Of a DNA stretch of 64,000 bases, positions 53,961 to 64,000 are shown piece by piece. The notes beneath the pieces are model-generated. The model searched no databases. It was not told the origin of the DNA and saw nothing but the letters and a program-made list of their open reading frames with translations. The stretch lies in contig OV277856.1 of assembly GCA_922989275.2 (NCBI GenBank), forward strand, positions 54,197,358-54,261,357, given 5' to 3'. Positions within the stretch are counted from its first letter, which is position 1. Every line of letters starts with the position of its first letter. The DNA is from Gari tellinella (lineage: Eukaryota > Mollusca > Bivalvia > Cardiida > Psammobiidae). Both the position numbers and the translations under genes were made by a program.

Positions 53961-54454
53961 CAAATGTAAGCAAATTCTGAATTTTCCCTCTGTAACGACT
54001 CCATCCGAACAACAAATGCAATCCGTGTCTCCCATTGGGTCTCGTTGTAGAGAGGGGGCACTGTATTTGGAAAGGAAAACATGTCCACTTTACCTGTATA
54101 TGTACAACCATAACTAATGGGAAAACTCCTTCATTTATGTATTCCAACACTGAAGCTAGGGTAATTGTAATGTGAAAATGGATATTATGAAGGGATACAA
54201 CATGTAATTCCAATGTCTTGTGTGAAATATGAAGGCTTTTCGCCATCTCTTTTCAAAATTATTTGAAATATTGTATACAGCCTTACAGGTAGGAAAATAT
54301 GCGAGAAAATTAAAAGACAAATATTCCTGAAAGGTGATTTTTATCTATCCTTACCTAAAATACTGATATGTTTTATGTCATGCCTATGCCAGAAGACGGG
54401 AACATCACAAAATAAAAGTTATTGTCCCAATATTTGCATCATTAGTTTACTCCA

Positions 54455-54610
54455 ATCAAGATAATCGTTCCACTTTAAAGTTTATATTATCTTTAAAGTG
54501 GAATTGTTTTCTTGAGTGGATTAATACATTATTAATTTAAATGTGTTAAACATGGGTACTTGATTAACCCATTACTCCATAGATACCCATGACAACATCT
54601 TAACACATTT
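54455..54610. repeat. Two adjacent hairpins
   Basis: 54,455-54,520: ATCGTTCCACTTTAAAG / CTTTAAAGTGGAATTG. 54,540-54,610: TTAAATGTGTTAAACATGGG / CCCATGACAACATCTTAACA CATTTAA. Both are AT-rich, with no coding content. Confidence 0.75.
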
Positions 54611-54694
54611 AAAGTATACTTCTATTATAATTCCTCTTTATATATAAAGTCATGACTATACCACATAATAATTATTTACCAACCCCTAGGCTAG

Positions 54695-55032
54695 TAGATG
54701 GTAGCTTAAGTTATAGCAGGTTGAAAACTTGAAAGTAAAGCAAAATGCACCTTAAGGAGTCTTCTGTTTTACTTTCAGTCTGCAGCACATTACCCAGTAC
54801 ATAGCCACTGAGTACTTAGAAAGCCTAGCTGTTTCTAATTATGAAGACAAGTGACTACTAAAAGCACCTTAATGTGTATTCTGCTTTACGTTCAGCTTCC
54901 TTCAGCTAGGATATAGAAAAATTAACTTTTACCAGTGTACATTTTCATGAATGTATAAAAGTGGAACTAAATTTTTCAGTAGAGAAATGTTTTCAAGGCC
55001 TAAAAGGGTGTATTTATTGGGTAATGGGTTAA
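54695..55032. mobile_element. TTAACCCTTTACCCCATA-type elements with core C
   Basis: GATGGTAGCTTAAGTTATAG, CTTGAAAGTAAAGCAAAATG and CTTCTGTTTTACTTTCAGTC form a decayed core-C stem. The end GGGTAATGGGTTAA is at 55,018-55,031. Confidence 0.55.
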
Positions 55033-55267
55033 CACTTTCCTTGTTCAATAATTAGTCAAGATTTCAGTTCCTATTAATTATTCATAGACACATTTGTTAT
55101 AATAAACCACAGAAATTTGAATATTTAAACCATTTTAGAAACAAATCAAATTCTATCAGGAAAACGTAGCAGATGCTGACCAGACGCAGCTCCTATATAT
55201 TATATGGCCTGGATCTAATCAGTTTTTAAATGCGGAATTATGACAGAAATGGTTGAACACATCTATA

Positions 55268-55333
55268 AACAGTGTATACCCAGATCAGACTGCTTCTGTT
55301 GGAGCTTTCTGACCAGGATAATGCACCGTTTGT
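55268..55333. repeat. Core-B palindrome, decayed
   Basis: AAACAGTGTATACCCAGATC AGACTGCTTC with TTGGAGCTTTCTGACCAGGA TAATGCACCGTTTGTA. Another weaker one is at 55,170-55,235. Confidence 0.65.
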
Positions 55334-55865
55334 ATACAGAATTAGGTATATTCAAATTTACATTTTAATTATGCAGTGATTTTGAATGAATTCAGATTAT
55401 AAATTATTGTTATGGCTATAAATGTTAAAATAGTCCAGAAATCTTTGTTTAACCCTTTAAAGTTTACTCCATGAATGTTTGTTAAAGAATTAACTACCGG
55501 TTGAAAAGACACTGACTAAGTAGGCTAGTGCAGGGGGGCATAAAATATAACTTTACAGTATCAACACATTGACAACATACTGTATGACTAAAAATGTAAA
55601 CTCTGGATAATAATTTGCATTGGTGTAATAGTTTGTTTAGCAGGTTAACTCATTTAGACGGGATATTGCAATAAACACTTCCTGTGCTTGCTGGAATATG
55701 TCACTTGTTATTCAAGGGTGATCTAAAAACACAGCAGTCTTGGTTCAAACAGCAGAATATTTCATATGAAATAGCAAACTAGGCAGATCATGATGACCAT
55801 CAGACCCTGGCAAGGGTCATCAGGGTCTCCACTGCTTGTAAATATCTACTTTTGTAGACTGTATA

Positions 55866-56111
55866 CAGTGGAGAATCTGTTATTCTTTCCCGTTTAAACG
55901 CAAACGTACGCAAACGCAAAGCACTAAAACGTAGTAAAGAACAACTTTTGGACAATTCTGATAATTCTTGTTTATCTTGGTGGCAAACAGTTTGGAGACT
56001 GATCAGACGCCGGGTTACCCGGCGTCTGATCTGACTCCAAACTGTTTGCACTGCAAATAATAGTTTTAGCGTAAACGCGTTTATTGGGAAAGAATAACAG
56101 ATTCTTCACTG
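55866..56111. mobile_element. MITE, CAGTGGAGAA family, full length
   Basis: 246 bp between TA dinucleotides, GTTTAAACGCAAACG at the left. Core GATCAGACGCCGGGTTACCC / CGGCGTCTGATC. Right end TTCTTCACTG. Confidence 0.95.
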
Positions 56112-56215
56112 TATCATATGCATTAATGGGTTAGTCACTGTGAATCAGAAGATATTAAACAGAGCTCTAGATAAGGTTAGTAGTTCAAATAAAATCCTTA
56201 TTTCTGTTTTAAACC

Positions 56216-56350
56216 CTATATGGTAGGTGTCACTACTCATTAGAAATGTCTCTTCAAAACGATTCTAATGAGTAGTAACTTCATAGGATTTAATGAAATA
56301 TTGGATTTGTTCAGTGTAGATCTACCCCTCTTAGCTGGAGCCCTGTATTA
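56216..56350. mobile_element. Small hairpin element, pair of 2,909-3,104
   Basis: GTGTCACTACTCATTAGAA / TTCTAATGAGTAGTAAC hairpin followed by ACCCCTCTTAGCTGGAGC. No ORF. Confidence 0.65.
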
Positions 56351-56423
56351 AAGCCGACTACATGTAGATCATTACACAAAATAAAACAAAAGTGGGAAAG
56401 TGACATTAACCCTTTCCCCTATA

Positions 56424-56669
56424 CAGTGGAGAAAACGTTATTCTTTCCCAATAAACGCGTTTACGCTAAAACTATTATTTGCAGTGCAAACAGTTTGGAG
56501 CCAGATCAGACGCCGGGTAACCCGGCTTCTGATCAGGCTCCAAACTGTTTGCCACCAAGATAAACATTAATTATCAGAATTGTCCAAAAGTTGTTCTTTT
56601 CTAAGTTTTAGTGTTTTGCGTTTGCGTACGTTTGCGTTTAAACGGGAAAGAATAACAGATTCTCCACTG
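56424..56669. mobile_element. MITE, CAGTGGAGAA family, full length
   Basis: 246 bp, TA flanks, left CAGTGGAGAAAACGTTATTC, core GATCAGACGCCGGGTAACCC / CGGCTTCTGATC. Orientation as 39,016. Confidence 0.95.
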
Positions 56670-56703
56670 TAGCTTGTTTTCAATATTGACAACAGTTACT
56701 TGC

Positions 56704-56956
56704 TTAACTCTTTTAATCCTAGGCATGCATATTACATGTACATGCGTCATTTACAAACAGTGTACCAGTGAAGAGTACATGTGTCCTATGCAAACAGTGT
56801 AGATCCAAATCAGAGGGCTAATTAAGGAGCCCTCTGATCAGGGTTTATACTGTTTGTCAATTTGACATATATTGTAATAATCAACCCTAAAATGTCAAAC
56901 AAGGACTGGACTAAATTAAAATTGTCCATTTGATGTTTATGGGAGGAAATGGTTAA
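56704..56956. mobile_element. MITE, TTAACTCTTT family with core-B
   Basis: TTAACTCTTTTAATCCTAGG at the left and GGGAGGAAATGGTTAA at the right. Core 56,791-56,857: CAAACAGTGTAGATCCAAAT / ATCAGGGTTTATACTGTTTG, inner AGAGGGCTAATTAAGGAGCC. TTGTCCATTTGA is the internal block seen inverted at 22,310. Confidence 0.8.
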
Positions 56957-56959
56957 TAA

Positions 56960-58680
56960 TGTTTAGTCTTACATGGGGTAAGGGTAAAGAACCACTGTTC
57001 ACTTGATAAACATTAAACCTTGGTATAATTACCAACCTAAACTACTTTGTCTAACATACTTGGGTCTAAATCTTCAATACAGTATGGCTGCTTGGTCAGA
57101 TATTTCTTTATTTTGATTTGTAAATTATTTCAACAATATAAATCCTAAATAGTTCAATGATATAATATAAATAGTGTGCCAATTTACACATTGCTATTCG
57201 AAATATCATTAAACTTTGTTCGCAAATAAATTCCAAACAATCAGCGATTTGACAGCTAAAACATGTTCTGAGAACACCCCTCGATTAAAGTCTCCATTAA
57301 AACCACGTGATGCGAATTTACGTAAACGTCTCGGTTGATTCAACGTGTTTCTATTCTCCAAGGCAGATGATTGTTCAATCTAATATTGGCATTGATAAAA
57401 GACATGTTCATGTTCATGTTGGTGTATAAACATAAAGCATTGGCTTTCTCTTACCGTATTTTTGGTAGCGGACATGTTTTTCTCCAGTGCTTTTTCGGCA
57501 GTGAAGGAAAGGTCATTAGTCAACGATAAAAATAGTGTCGTGCAAGTAGCATTGTCGTAAATAAATAACCACCCGAGTTCTTTAAAAAAGACCACTTTTT
57601 AAAAGTATAGGGTTTCAACGAATAGTGAAAAAATGTGATTTTTCAATTGTTTTCTTTCATTGATTCCGAACTAAATAAGATACGGAACCCCCTAATTGAC
57701 TGTTCATGTGCTGCAAGTGATTGAAATTCCCCCCAAATCGAACTTCAAGTCAAACTACGTAAAGCTCTAGTATTGGCAGTGACTTCAAACTAGTTACACC
57801 ATAATGACGTCATGTTACAATAATGACGTAATTCCGAAGACTAAACTGTAAATTTAAAACAAACACTTAGTCAATAAGAATTTTGGATTAAATATTAATT
57901 TGAAAGTTGAACATATTACTAAGTCTTTTAATAACACCTTGATTTTCTTTTAGCTTCGATAGATCTAAGTGTTTTATCTATGAGTGAATAAAACATAACA
58001 CTTATGACGAATAACTTTCCTAAGAGCTGAGGAAAACGTGAAAGTAAAAACTTCTTTCATAGATACTGTGATAAGCACTTAGCGAAACCGGTGTTTGATT
58101 TTTTGTTTAAATATAATGATAAACTAAGCATGAATTCTAATTAATCTATGCATATATTCTCTTACGCATACGCCTTTTACAACTACTGCTTTATAATGCG
58201 CCCTGGGGAGTAACCTACAAAATACTTTAAGCTACCATTTGATAGTCTATATTCAAACGCAAAAGAAACTATGCATGCATATTTAACGCTATTCACGACA
58301 TATTTATTGATGTATGACTAATCCGGTATCAAAGTATCATCAATCTTTACCCTTGAAAAGTTTTGCATTTGCGATAAATTCGACACCATACTGTTCAATT
58401 AGTTTCGATGCAATTAAGGTAGGCGTCAAAATAAAAGTAGAATTGCTAAACCGGTATATTACTAAAATGAACCCTACAGTTAAACAGTTGAAAAAAGACG
58501 CCTTTTGCGTTACAATTTAAATACCAATGAGTATCTTCACTATAGCTTCTATCATTAGTTTAAATGCAATTATATTGACATATCGTAACTGCTATTGACG
58601 TCAACGTCTAGAGCGCGGATTACATGTTCTACTTATACTACACAATAGTAGCTAATGTAGTCATCATTCTAGAATATAAA
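56960..58680. other. Unassigned region in intron 4
   Basis: AT-rich, no shared repeat and no convincing exon. Confidence 0.4.
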
Positions 58681-58681
58681 A

Positions 58682-58910
58682 TCACCTGCTGAAGGCAGAG
58701 GTGATACTTAGAGATCACTCTTCAGTCGTCTGTACATTCATCTGTCTGTCTGTCCGTCACACTTTTTGTATCACGCCTCATAACTCCTGTTCAGCTGGGA
58801 GATTTTAAGATGAAACTTCATTTTATGGAAAGAGCTTGACAAGTGGAAGTGTATTACACATGGGTCATAGCATTTATATGAATGGCGAGTTATTAAATAC
58901 CTTTTCAACT
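58682..58910. repeat. Dispersed repeat with GTCTGTCTGTCCGTCACAC
   Basis: Starts ATCACCTGCTGAAGGCAGAG, then TCTGTCTGTCTGTCCGTCAC and TTTTAAGATGAAACTTCAT. A block of this style recalls 10,105-10,372 and 62,590-62,850. Assigned only as a repeat. Confidence 0.4.
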
Positions 58911-59052
58911 ATTCTATTCTTGCAGATTTCTTCTGTTTTTCTAAAGCTTTTGAAATGAAATTCCTTTTATGAAAAGAGAATGTTATACTGATACTTGCTT
59001 GCAGTGACACACGTGTTCCGAGGATATTTATTTATTTATTTGCCATGTACAT

Positions 59053-59200
59053 AGAGGATCTTAAATGAGTGTTCAAATGTATTTGGTTGATTAAATGAGT
59101 CTTTTTGAAACGATAAAAAACGAGTTTAAGCGAGTTATTTTATCGTCTCAAAAAGACGATATTAATAAATCAAATACATATGAACACGAATATAAGATTC
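59053..59200. repeat. Fold-back repeat of about 150 bp
   Basis: ATCTTAAATGAGTGTTCAAA, TGTATTTGGTTGATTAAATG and AGTCTTTTTGA match inverted TCAAAAAGACGATATTAATA, AATCAAATACATATGAACAC and TATAAGAT. The apex ACGATAAAAAACGAG / CGAGTTATTTTATCGT is itself paired. Confidence 0.75.
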
Positions 59201-59209
59201 TATTTATAA

Positions 59210-61180
59210 AATAACCAACACACTCATATCTACAGCCAATTTCTCAGGAGTAACGTAGGTTCTTATAAAGTATTCCCTGCATAGAAACCACGAATAGAAG
59301 GCGTAATGAGGTTTTCTAAGTGACTGGGAAAAAGTAGTTTCAAATTTCTCAATATTGTATCGACTTATCAGTATATAAGCCATTATTCAATTTAGACTTT
59401 GATTTAGAATCTTTCTGATAATAAAGTTAACTGTGAAAGTTGATTTAAAATCACGTCGGAATATATTTTGAGTTTCAGTTAAAAACGTCACATCATAACG
59501 TCACAAATATTTTCCATATAGGAAAAACAGTCGTGAATTCACCATTATAGCACATGAGGCTATTAAGTGCGCGTCGTATTTTGCTAAACATTTGAACGAA
59601 TTTTCTACTCCTCACTGTGACACGGTCACTGTCGATTTGGTTTAAAATTAGTCTTCGTTTTGGAACATTCGGCCCTTCTGTGCTATTGTTAATATCGACA
59701 TTTCCACCGTGAATGTATCTTTTTAATATAGTGTTGATGACCTAGATTCTGTACTCACTGGCAATGAGTGCGTGAATAGGAAAATATTCGCTATGAACTG
59801 TGTTGGAATATGAAATTGTCGCAATCTACTTGACTTGTGATGGATTAAGATTACTTAGTTGATAAACGAGATGTTTTTTATGACCTGATATCTGCATTAT
59901 TTGATTGGCTGGGATTTTTGTCATTCAGCTTTGAATCGCGAAAAGAATGGCTAGGACCAGAGTACCCGTATGTCTTTTTTCTGCATAAATGGTTTAAATC
60001 GTGAAGATAATGATATTAACAGGACAGCGATCAGGATTTGCATGATATGACAAGAGCTCGAACGATAGGCTTAGTCCCTGGGGGCTTCGCCTGGCGTACT
60101 AGCTTTTTGGTTTGTCTCACGGTAAACTGCAGATACTCGTGGTCAATTGTGCCGTAGTAGCCGTATACAATGTACCGAAACCTCTGAATACCGTTGATTT
60201 TTTTATTGTTCCTAGTCCCCTTCCGTCTCTCGGCACTTGATCGTTGCCAACTTGGTCAGCGTCCGCCATTCTTTTTACAGCGCGTATAATTATTCTTCGG
60301 TCGTTTGGTGTAATAAAAAAGTGTTACCAAAATTAAATGATGGATTTATGCACGCGGGGAGCCGCGGGTTGTGTTATAATCTAATCACTTTTAGAACTTT
60401 AATTCTTTTGATCTACGTCTTCAACCTGTAATTAGCTGGACGTCGCGATATGACTGAAATACTATTAAAAGCGACGTAAAATCATAACAAATCAACTATT
60501 TTGATCTACGCCAGAGAAGTTACTTTTTAACAATGCACATTTTATTGTGCTTTATCGCCAATGGAACAGATTTATGGTTCACGATGTTTTGGACGATTAA
60601 CATGTACTACAAGCATTGTACTTGTTTTACGTTCGTTCAATTCAGTTTTCTCATAAAAATCGACGCTTTTTTCATTCAAATAGCAGATGATTGCCAATGT
60701 ACTGTAAAACATGTAAAGCAGATCCGAGGTCTTATTAAGGCGATATAAAGTATTGAGGTATGCAGTTTTTTTGCGTTTGAGTATAGAGACTATTTCTTAT
60801 GGTACATATTCAAAACTGGTTGAATTGGAACAATATTGTACTATGGAGTAATAATAGAGGCGTAAAAATACGATTATTTTGGAAAATGGATTCAAGCTGT
60901 TTGCCACTCTGTCAAAATATTTCAATCGAAATGTCCAATGTATGGCCTTGAGATTATTTGCAGACAATTTTACGCATGCGATAATGCAGCGGTTGTACAA
61001 TGCTCGTGTTTGGGAACAGCGACAAGCGTTGTTGTAAGGAGGGAATCGTTGTTCAGAGGGCTGTTGTGGGGAGGGAGCACTGTAGTTATCTTAACAATAC
61101 GGTGAATATCTACTTCACTGGTCGGGACTGTTATAAGAATGATTTACGTGTATGAGCAAACTTTTGAAATATAAAATACG
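59210..61180. other. Intron 4, mostly unassigned
   Basis: Contains the SINE 3' end at 60,438-60,483 and a decayed GGGAGGGAGC-family end at 61,020-61,086. No exon with splice sites was found. Confidence 0.4.
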
Positions 61181-61186
61181 CTATTA

Positions 61187-61880
61187 AGGACATGTGCTAC
61201 ATGTACCAATTCGTGCGACATCTTTTCACGCATTTTATCAAAGTAAGATAAATCAAACATCGTTACTCAAAGAAATCGTGAGTGTACCTCCTGTAGGTTC
61301 TTTCGGTTTCAAACAATCTACATTAATCGCGTAATATAAACGTTAAATACATGAAATTGTACTTGGTAAATTAAAGAACGTGAAACTTCGCAAATATTCT
61401 ACCTAATAAGGCTAAATTCCCCAGCATTTCAATCAAATTGAATATTAGCGTGAACCCTATAAAACATAGAAAAGCCGTGTACCTATTTAGCCCATTGGTA
61501 TATGCATGAAGATGCCTATAGTTTCAAAAGAAGCATTATATCATATGCTTCTTTATACCAATTTCTTATTAATCACACAAAGCTTTATTGTGAAGTTTCA
61601 TTAATTTCTTTCGGATAAATTTTATTTGAGCGAGTGTTTTTATTTTCAGAAGAAAACATCGAGAAAAAGACATATTTATCAGGCAACACACTATACTCTT
61701 AACATAAAACTTTAAGTAAGCATCACTTTTAAACCGTTTTAATGTTTGTGCCAATTATTTATATAAATTATATTATAAAGCCAAAATAACGTATGCCGAC
61801 TCTTTGCCGAGAATGGCTACATTTAACATTTCAAATGCATTTGGACAAAACTAGGCCTTTATATCCTTTTTTTTTCTTGC
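61187..61880. repeat. Repeat related to the 27,174-28,821 element, without Tc1
   Basis: CATCGTTACTCAAAGAAATC, TTCTTTCGGTTTCAAACAAT, then TAAGTAAGCATCACTTTTAA and CCGAGAATGGCTACATT, matching blocks of the larger element in the same order. Terminal GGACATGTGCTACA is a changed version of the TIR. Confidence 0.7.
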
Positions 61881-61965
61881 CATGGTACTGTCCTTAAAAT
61901 TATAAAGAGCGCTCTCCTATCGAATTGAGTAGTACTTTGCAGCTTTATAGAAATCTTAAACCATT

Positions 61966-62203
61966 ACCCCATAAATACGCCTTTTTACACCTATTGATTC
62001 CTCCATTGACATAAATAATAGTTTCCCATTTATACTATTATGAATATATACACTATCAGACATATTCTTTATGTTTGAAGATAGTAAATTAAAACAAGTT
62101 GAAAGTAAAGCAGAATGTGCGTTTAGGCGCATTCTGCTTTACTTTCATCCTGTTTTAAGTATCTGTCTTCAGTCCTAGCAAGAAAGTATGGGGTAATGGG
62201 TTA
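61966..62203. mobile_element. MITE, TTAACCCATTACCCCATA family with core C
   Basis: Left AAACCATTACCCCATAAATA CGCC and right TATGGGGTAATGGGTTAAC are inverted. At the centre, GAAAGTAAAGCAGAATGTGC / GCGCATTCTGCTTTACTTTC forms a strong stem. It ends 21 bases before exon 5. Confidence 0.85.
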
Positions 62204-62224
62204 ACAAGTCTGCGTGTTTTACAG

Positions 62225-62369
62225 GTGTGCTGGAGCTGGAATCGATGACGACTTTCGAAAAATGAATCCCCCTGGGCTTTTGCTGCTATCAAAAACCAAA
62301 CTCAGAACGAGTTACTACGATTATTGGCCATATGTACGGATGATTGATCGTGGTGAACTATATTCAACG
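62225..62369 (+). CDS. Secreted EEP-superfamily protein, exon 5
   Basis: Acceptor GTGTTTTACAG before 62,225; donor ACG/GTGAGG after 62,369. 145 nt, enters in phase 2, leaves in phase 0. With the last two bases of exon 4 it encodes MCAGAGIDDDFRKMNPPG, then LLLLSKTKLRTSYYDYWPY and VRMIDRGELYST. GLLLLSK is the conserved third strand of EEP enzymes (GxxxLSK). The later catalytic parts, including the Asp-x-Asn and Ser-Asp-His motifs, must lie beyond 64,000. Total so far is 690 nt, 230 codons, without a stop. Confidence 0.9.
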
Positions 62370-64000
62370 GTGAGGCATTTCTTTCTATTCAACAAAAACA
62401 TGTTACAATATCTTATAGCTGGAAATAAACCTTCTGCTGTAATTCAATATTGTCGGTTGGCGAGAATCGACCACTCTACACATGTACGTAGAAAACCGAT
62501 ATTAACAGCAACCCAATAAATACGCCTTTAAACGCCTCTAGTGTATTCCAATTTATATAGTCATAAATATTCAGCAAAAGAAATATTTTATGCTACCCTT
62601 TAGGGGGTAGCATATAGTCGCCGCTTTGTCGGTCCGTTCGCGCTTCACTCACGTTTTATTTAGTACTGGTGCATATCCTGAATAGATATCTGCAATTCAT
62701 AGAGTGACCAATGGACAATGCTCTTGGTAAACAAAAACAAAATGCATTGGCATTTGATGGAATTTTGTGATTACATGTTTTCAAAAATCTCATTTCAATG
62801 CATTTTCAATAAGGAATATTAACCAGAAATTAGCGATACGTTCGGATAGATGGTTATTATTCGTCAGAAGTGTCAATGGAAATTCGTTGCCAATATTAAC
62901 AACTTTGAGGACAGTACATCAATTTAAAAAACACAAATAAAAACAATACTTTTGTGTCAATTTTTCCATCGATATGTCGAGCACCAGTATCTCGAACGTC
63001 AGAATCTCGATTACAATGCCTATCTCGACGATTGTCTCAAGTCCCGGAAATATTTGTTCTTATTCTTATGTAATCTTACCTGCCCTATTTCGACTATGGC
63101 TAATCTCGATTACCCCCGGTATTTCGACTATAGATTTTTGCCATATTCATTTAATTGTTCTCAATTAACACCCAGTATCTCGACGACTGTAGGTTTTCAT
63201 GCATTGATACTCTCGCCGACTTTGATCGCGAGTATCGGACTGTGGAAATCACAGGTAAAATCATTAACCGGAACTATCGGTAGTTTGACACGTTGGCTGA
63301 ATGGGTGTTAGGTGATAATTGTCAATCAACAGTAAATTATAGCTTAAAGTTTGGTCGCCGCATCCTTAAAATCAGTCTCCTAATAATCGTCATTATCGGT
63401 GTTGATTCAATTCATCAAGAGTAGCGCCCCTTTATAAAACGGATGTTGAGGAAAATAGTACCGCGGAGCAGGAAGGAAAATACGAATAATACACGAAATT
63501 CCGCGATAAACAAAACAGAGTGGTAATAAAAAGCTATACATAGCGTATTTTATATTGTTATGAACTGTCCGACAAATAAATATTGAGCCGAATCGACCGA
63601 GATGTCTTGCGGAATCCAGGTCAATGTCTCATGAATATTCAATGAGGTCAAATGCATGAAATGTATACAATTGACCCACGTGTCTTAAAAACTAAATATA
63701 AGGATTTTTTTACGAATAATGCTTATCGCAATTACTTTTTCTTAACCTAGGGTAGTTTTTCACAAGCTCCAATGAATTTCACTCTGATTTCCTAAGTAAA
63801 ACGAGGTTTTCGTGAGTATTTGACAGCCGGAAGTAAACAGGTTTGTTGATGCGCAGACTTACCGGACTCGACTGTAATAACCAAAACAACTCATGTATAT
63901 TTCCATGTTCGGTGTTTGCAAAATACATATATTGCTTTCGCAGCTATTCAATATAATCTCCCTGGTCAAGTACTAAATAAAACGTGAGTTATTGATTGTC
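62370..64000. other. Start of intron 5, repeat-like
   Basis: 62,590-62,615 is a hairpin (TGCTACCCTTTAGGGGGTAGCA). 62,966-63,250 repeats short TATCTCGAC / TATTTCGAC motifs, which keep a 119-residue frame open without coding signals. No further EEP exon was found before the window ends. Confidence 0.45.

Noticed and set aside
53779..54246. 155-residue ORF on the - strand
   Set aside because: It runs across a MITE, a core-B palindrome and another repeat end; its composition is that of the repeats.
62952..63311. 119-residue ORF thought to be a further EEP exon
   Set aside because: It has none of the later EEP motifs and is made of TATCTCGAC-type repeats.

Overview
The window looks like animal nuclear DNA that is AT-rich, intron-rich and packed with transposable elements. 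The repeat style fits a marine mollusc, most likely a bivalve: many short inverted-repeat elements, tRNA-headed SINEs and decayed Tc1/mariner copies. I see no bacterial-type operons, no rRNA, no CRISPR array and no intact long ORF. Species is inference, not proof.

Two host genes can be supported. On the + strand, five exons (44,054 to 62,369) join in frame into the N-terminal 230 codons of a secreted protein of the endonuclease/exonuclease/phosphatase (EEP) superfamily. It has a signal peptide, a TYN strand, the CLQE catalytic-Glu motif and a GLLLLSK strand, with an inserted cysteine-rich segment. The rest of the gene lies beyond the right edge. On the - strand, three phase-0 exons (20,155-20,093, 19,454-19,251, 16,505-16,437) encode a Ser/Gln/His-rich, nuclear-signal-like protein of unknown family; both its ends are missing.

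Everything else is mobile DNA or its debris. 1-4,300: nested MITEs and a direct repeat. 4,327-9,829: a 5.5 kb region bounded by long inverted repeats built of GTCATTnTTCGA/GACCCCC units. 10,000-14,900: mostly unassigned sequence. 14,922-16,388: a decayed Tc1-like transposon with both ends and TA flanks. 17,600-25,000: MITEs, a SINE and one arm of a 1 kb inverted duplication. 26,200-29,100: tRNA-like units and a TIR element holding a broken Tc1. 29,500: a 160 bp palindrome. 31,300: a LINE reverse transcriptase fragment. 33,200-37,450: the other duplication arm, split by a 3.17 kb TTAA-flanked transposon. 38,000-44,000: MITE cluster and a second Tc1. 44,000-62,400: the EEP gene, whose introns carry MITEs and two tandem arrays.

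The most striking pattern is modular. One short palindromic core (arms like CAAACAGTTTGGATCC and its complement) sits at the centre of at least five element families with unrelated terminal repeats, and a second core (CTTAAAGCAGGCTGAAAGTA and its complement) does the same in three other families.
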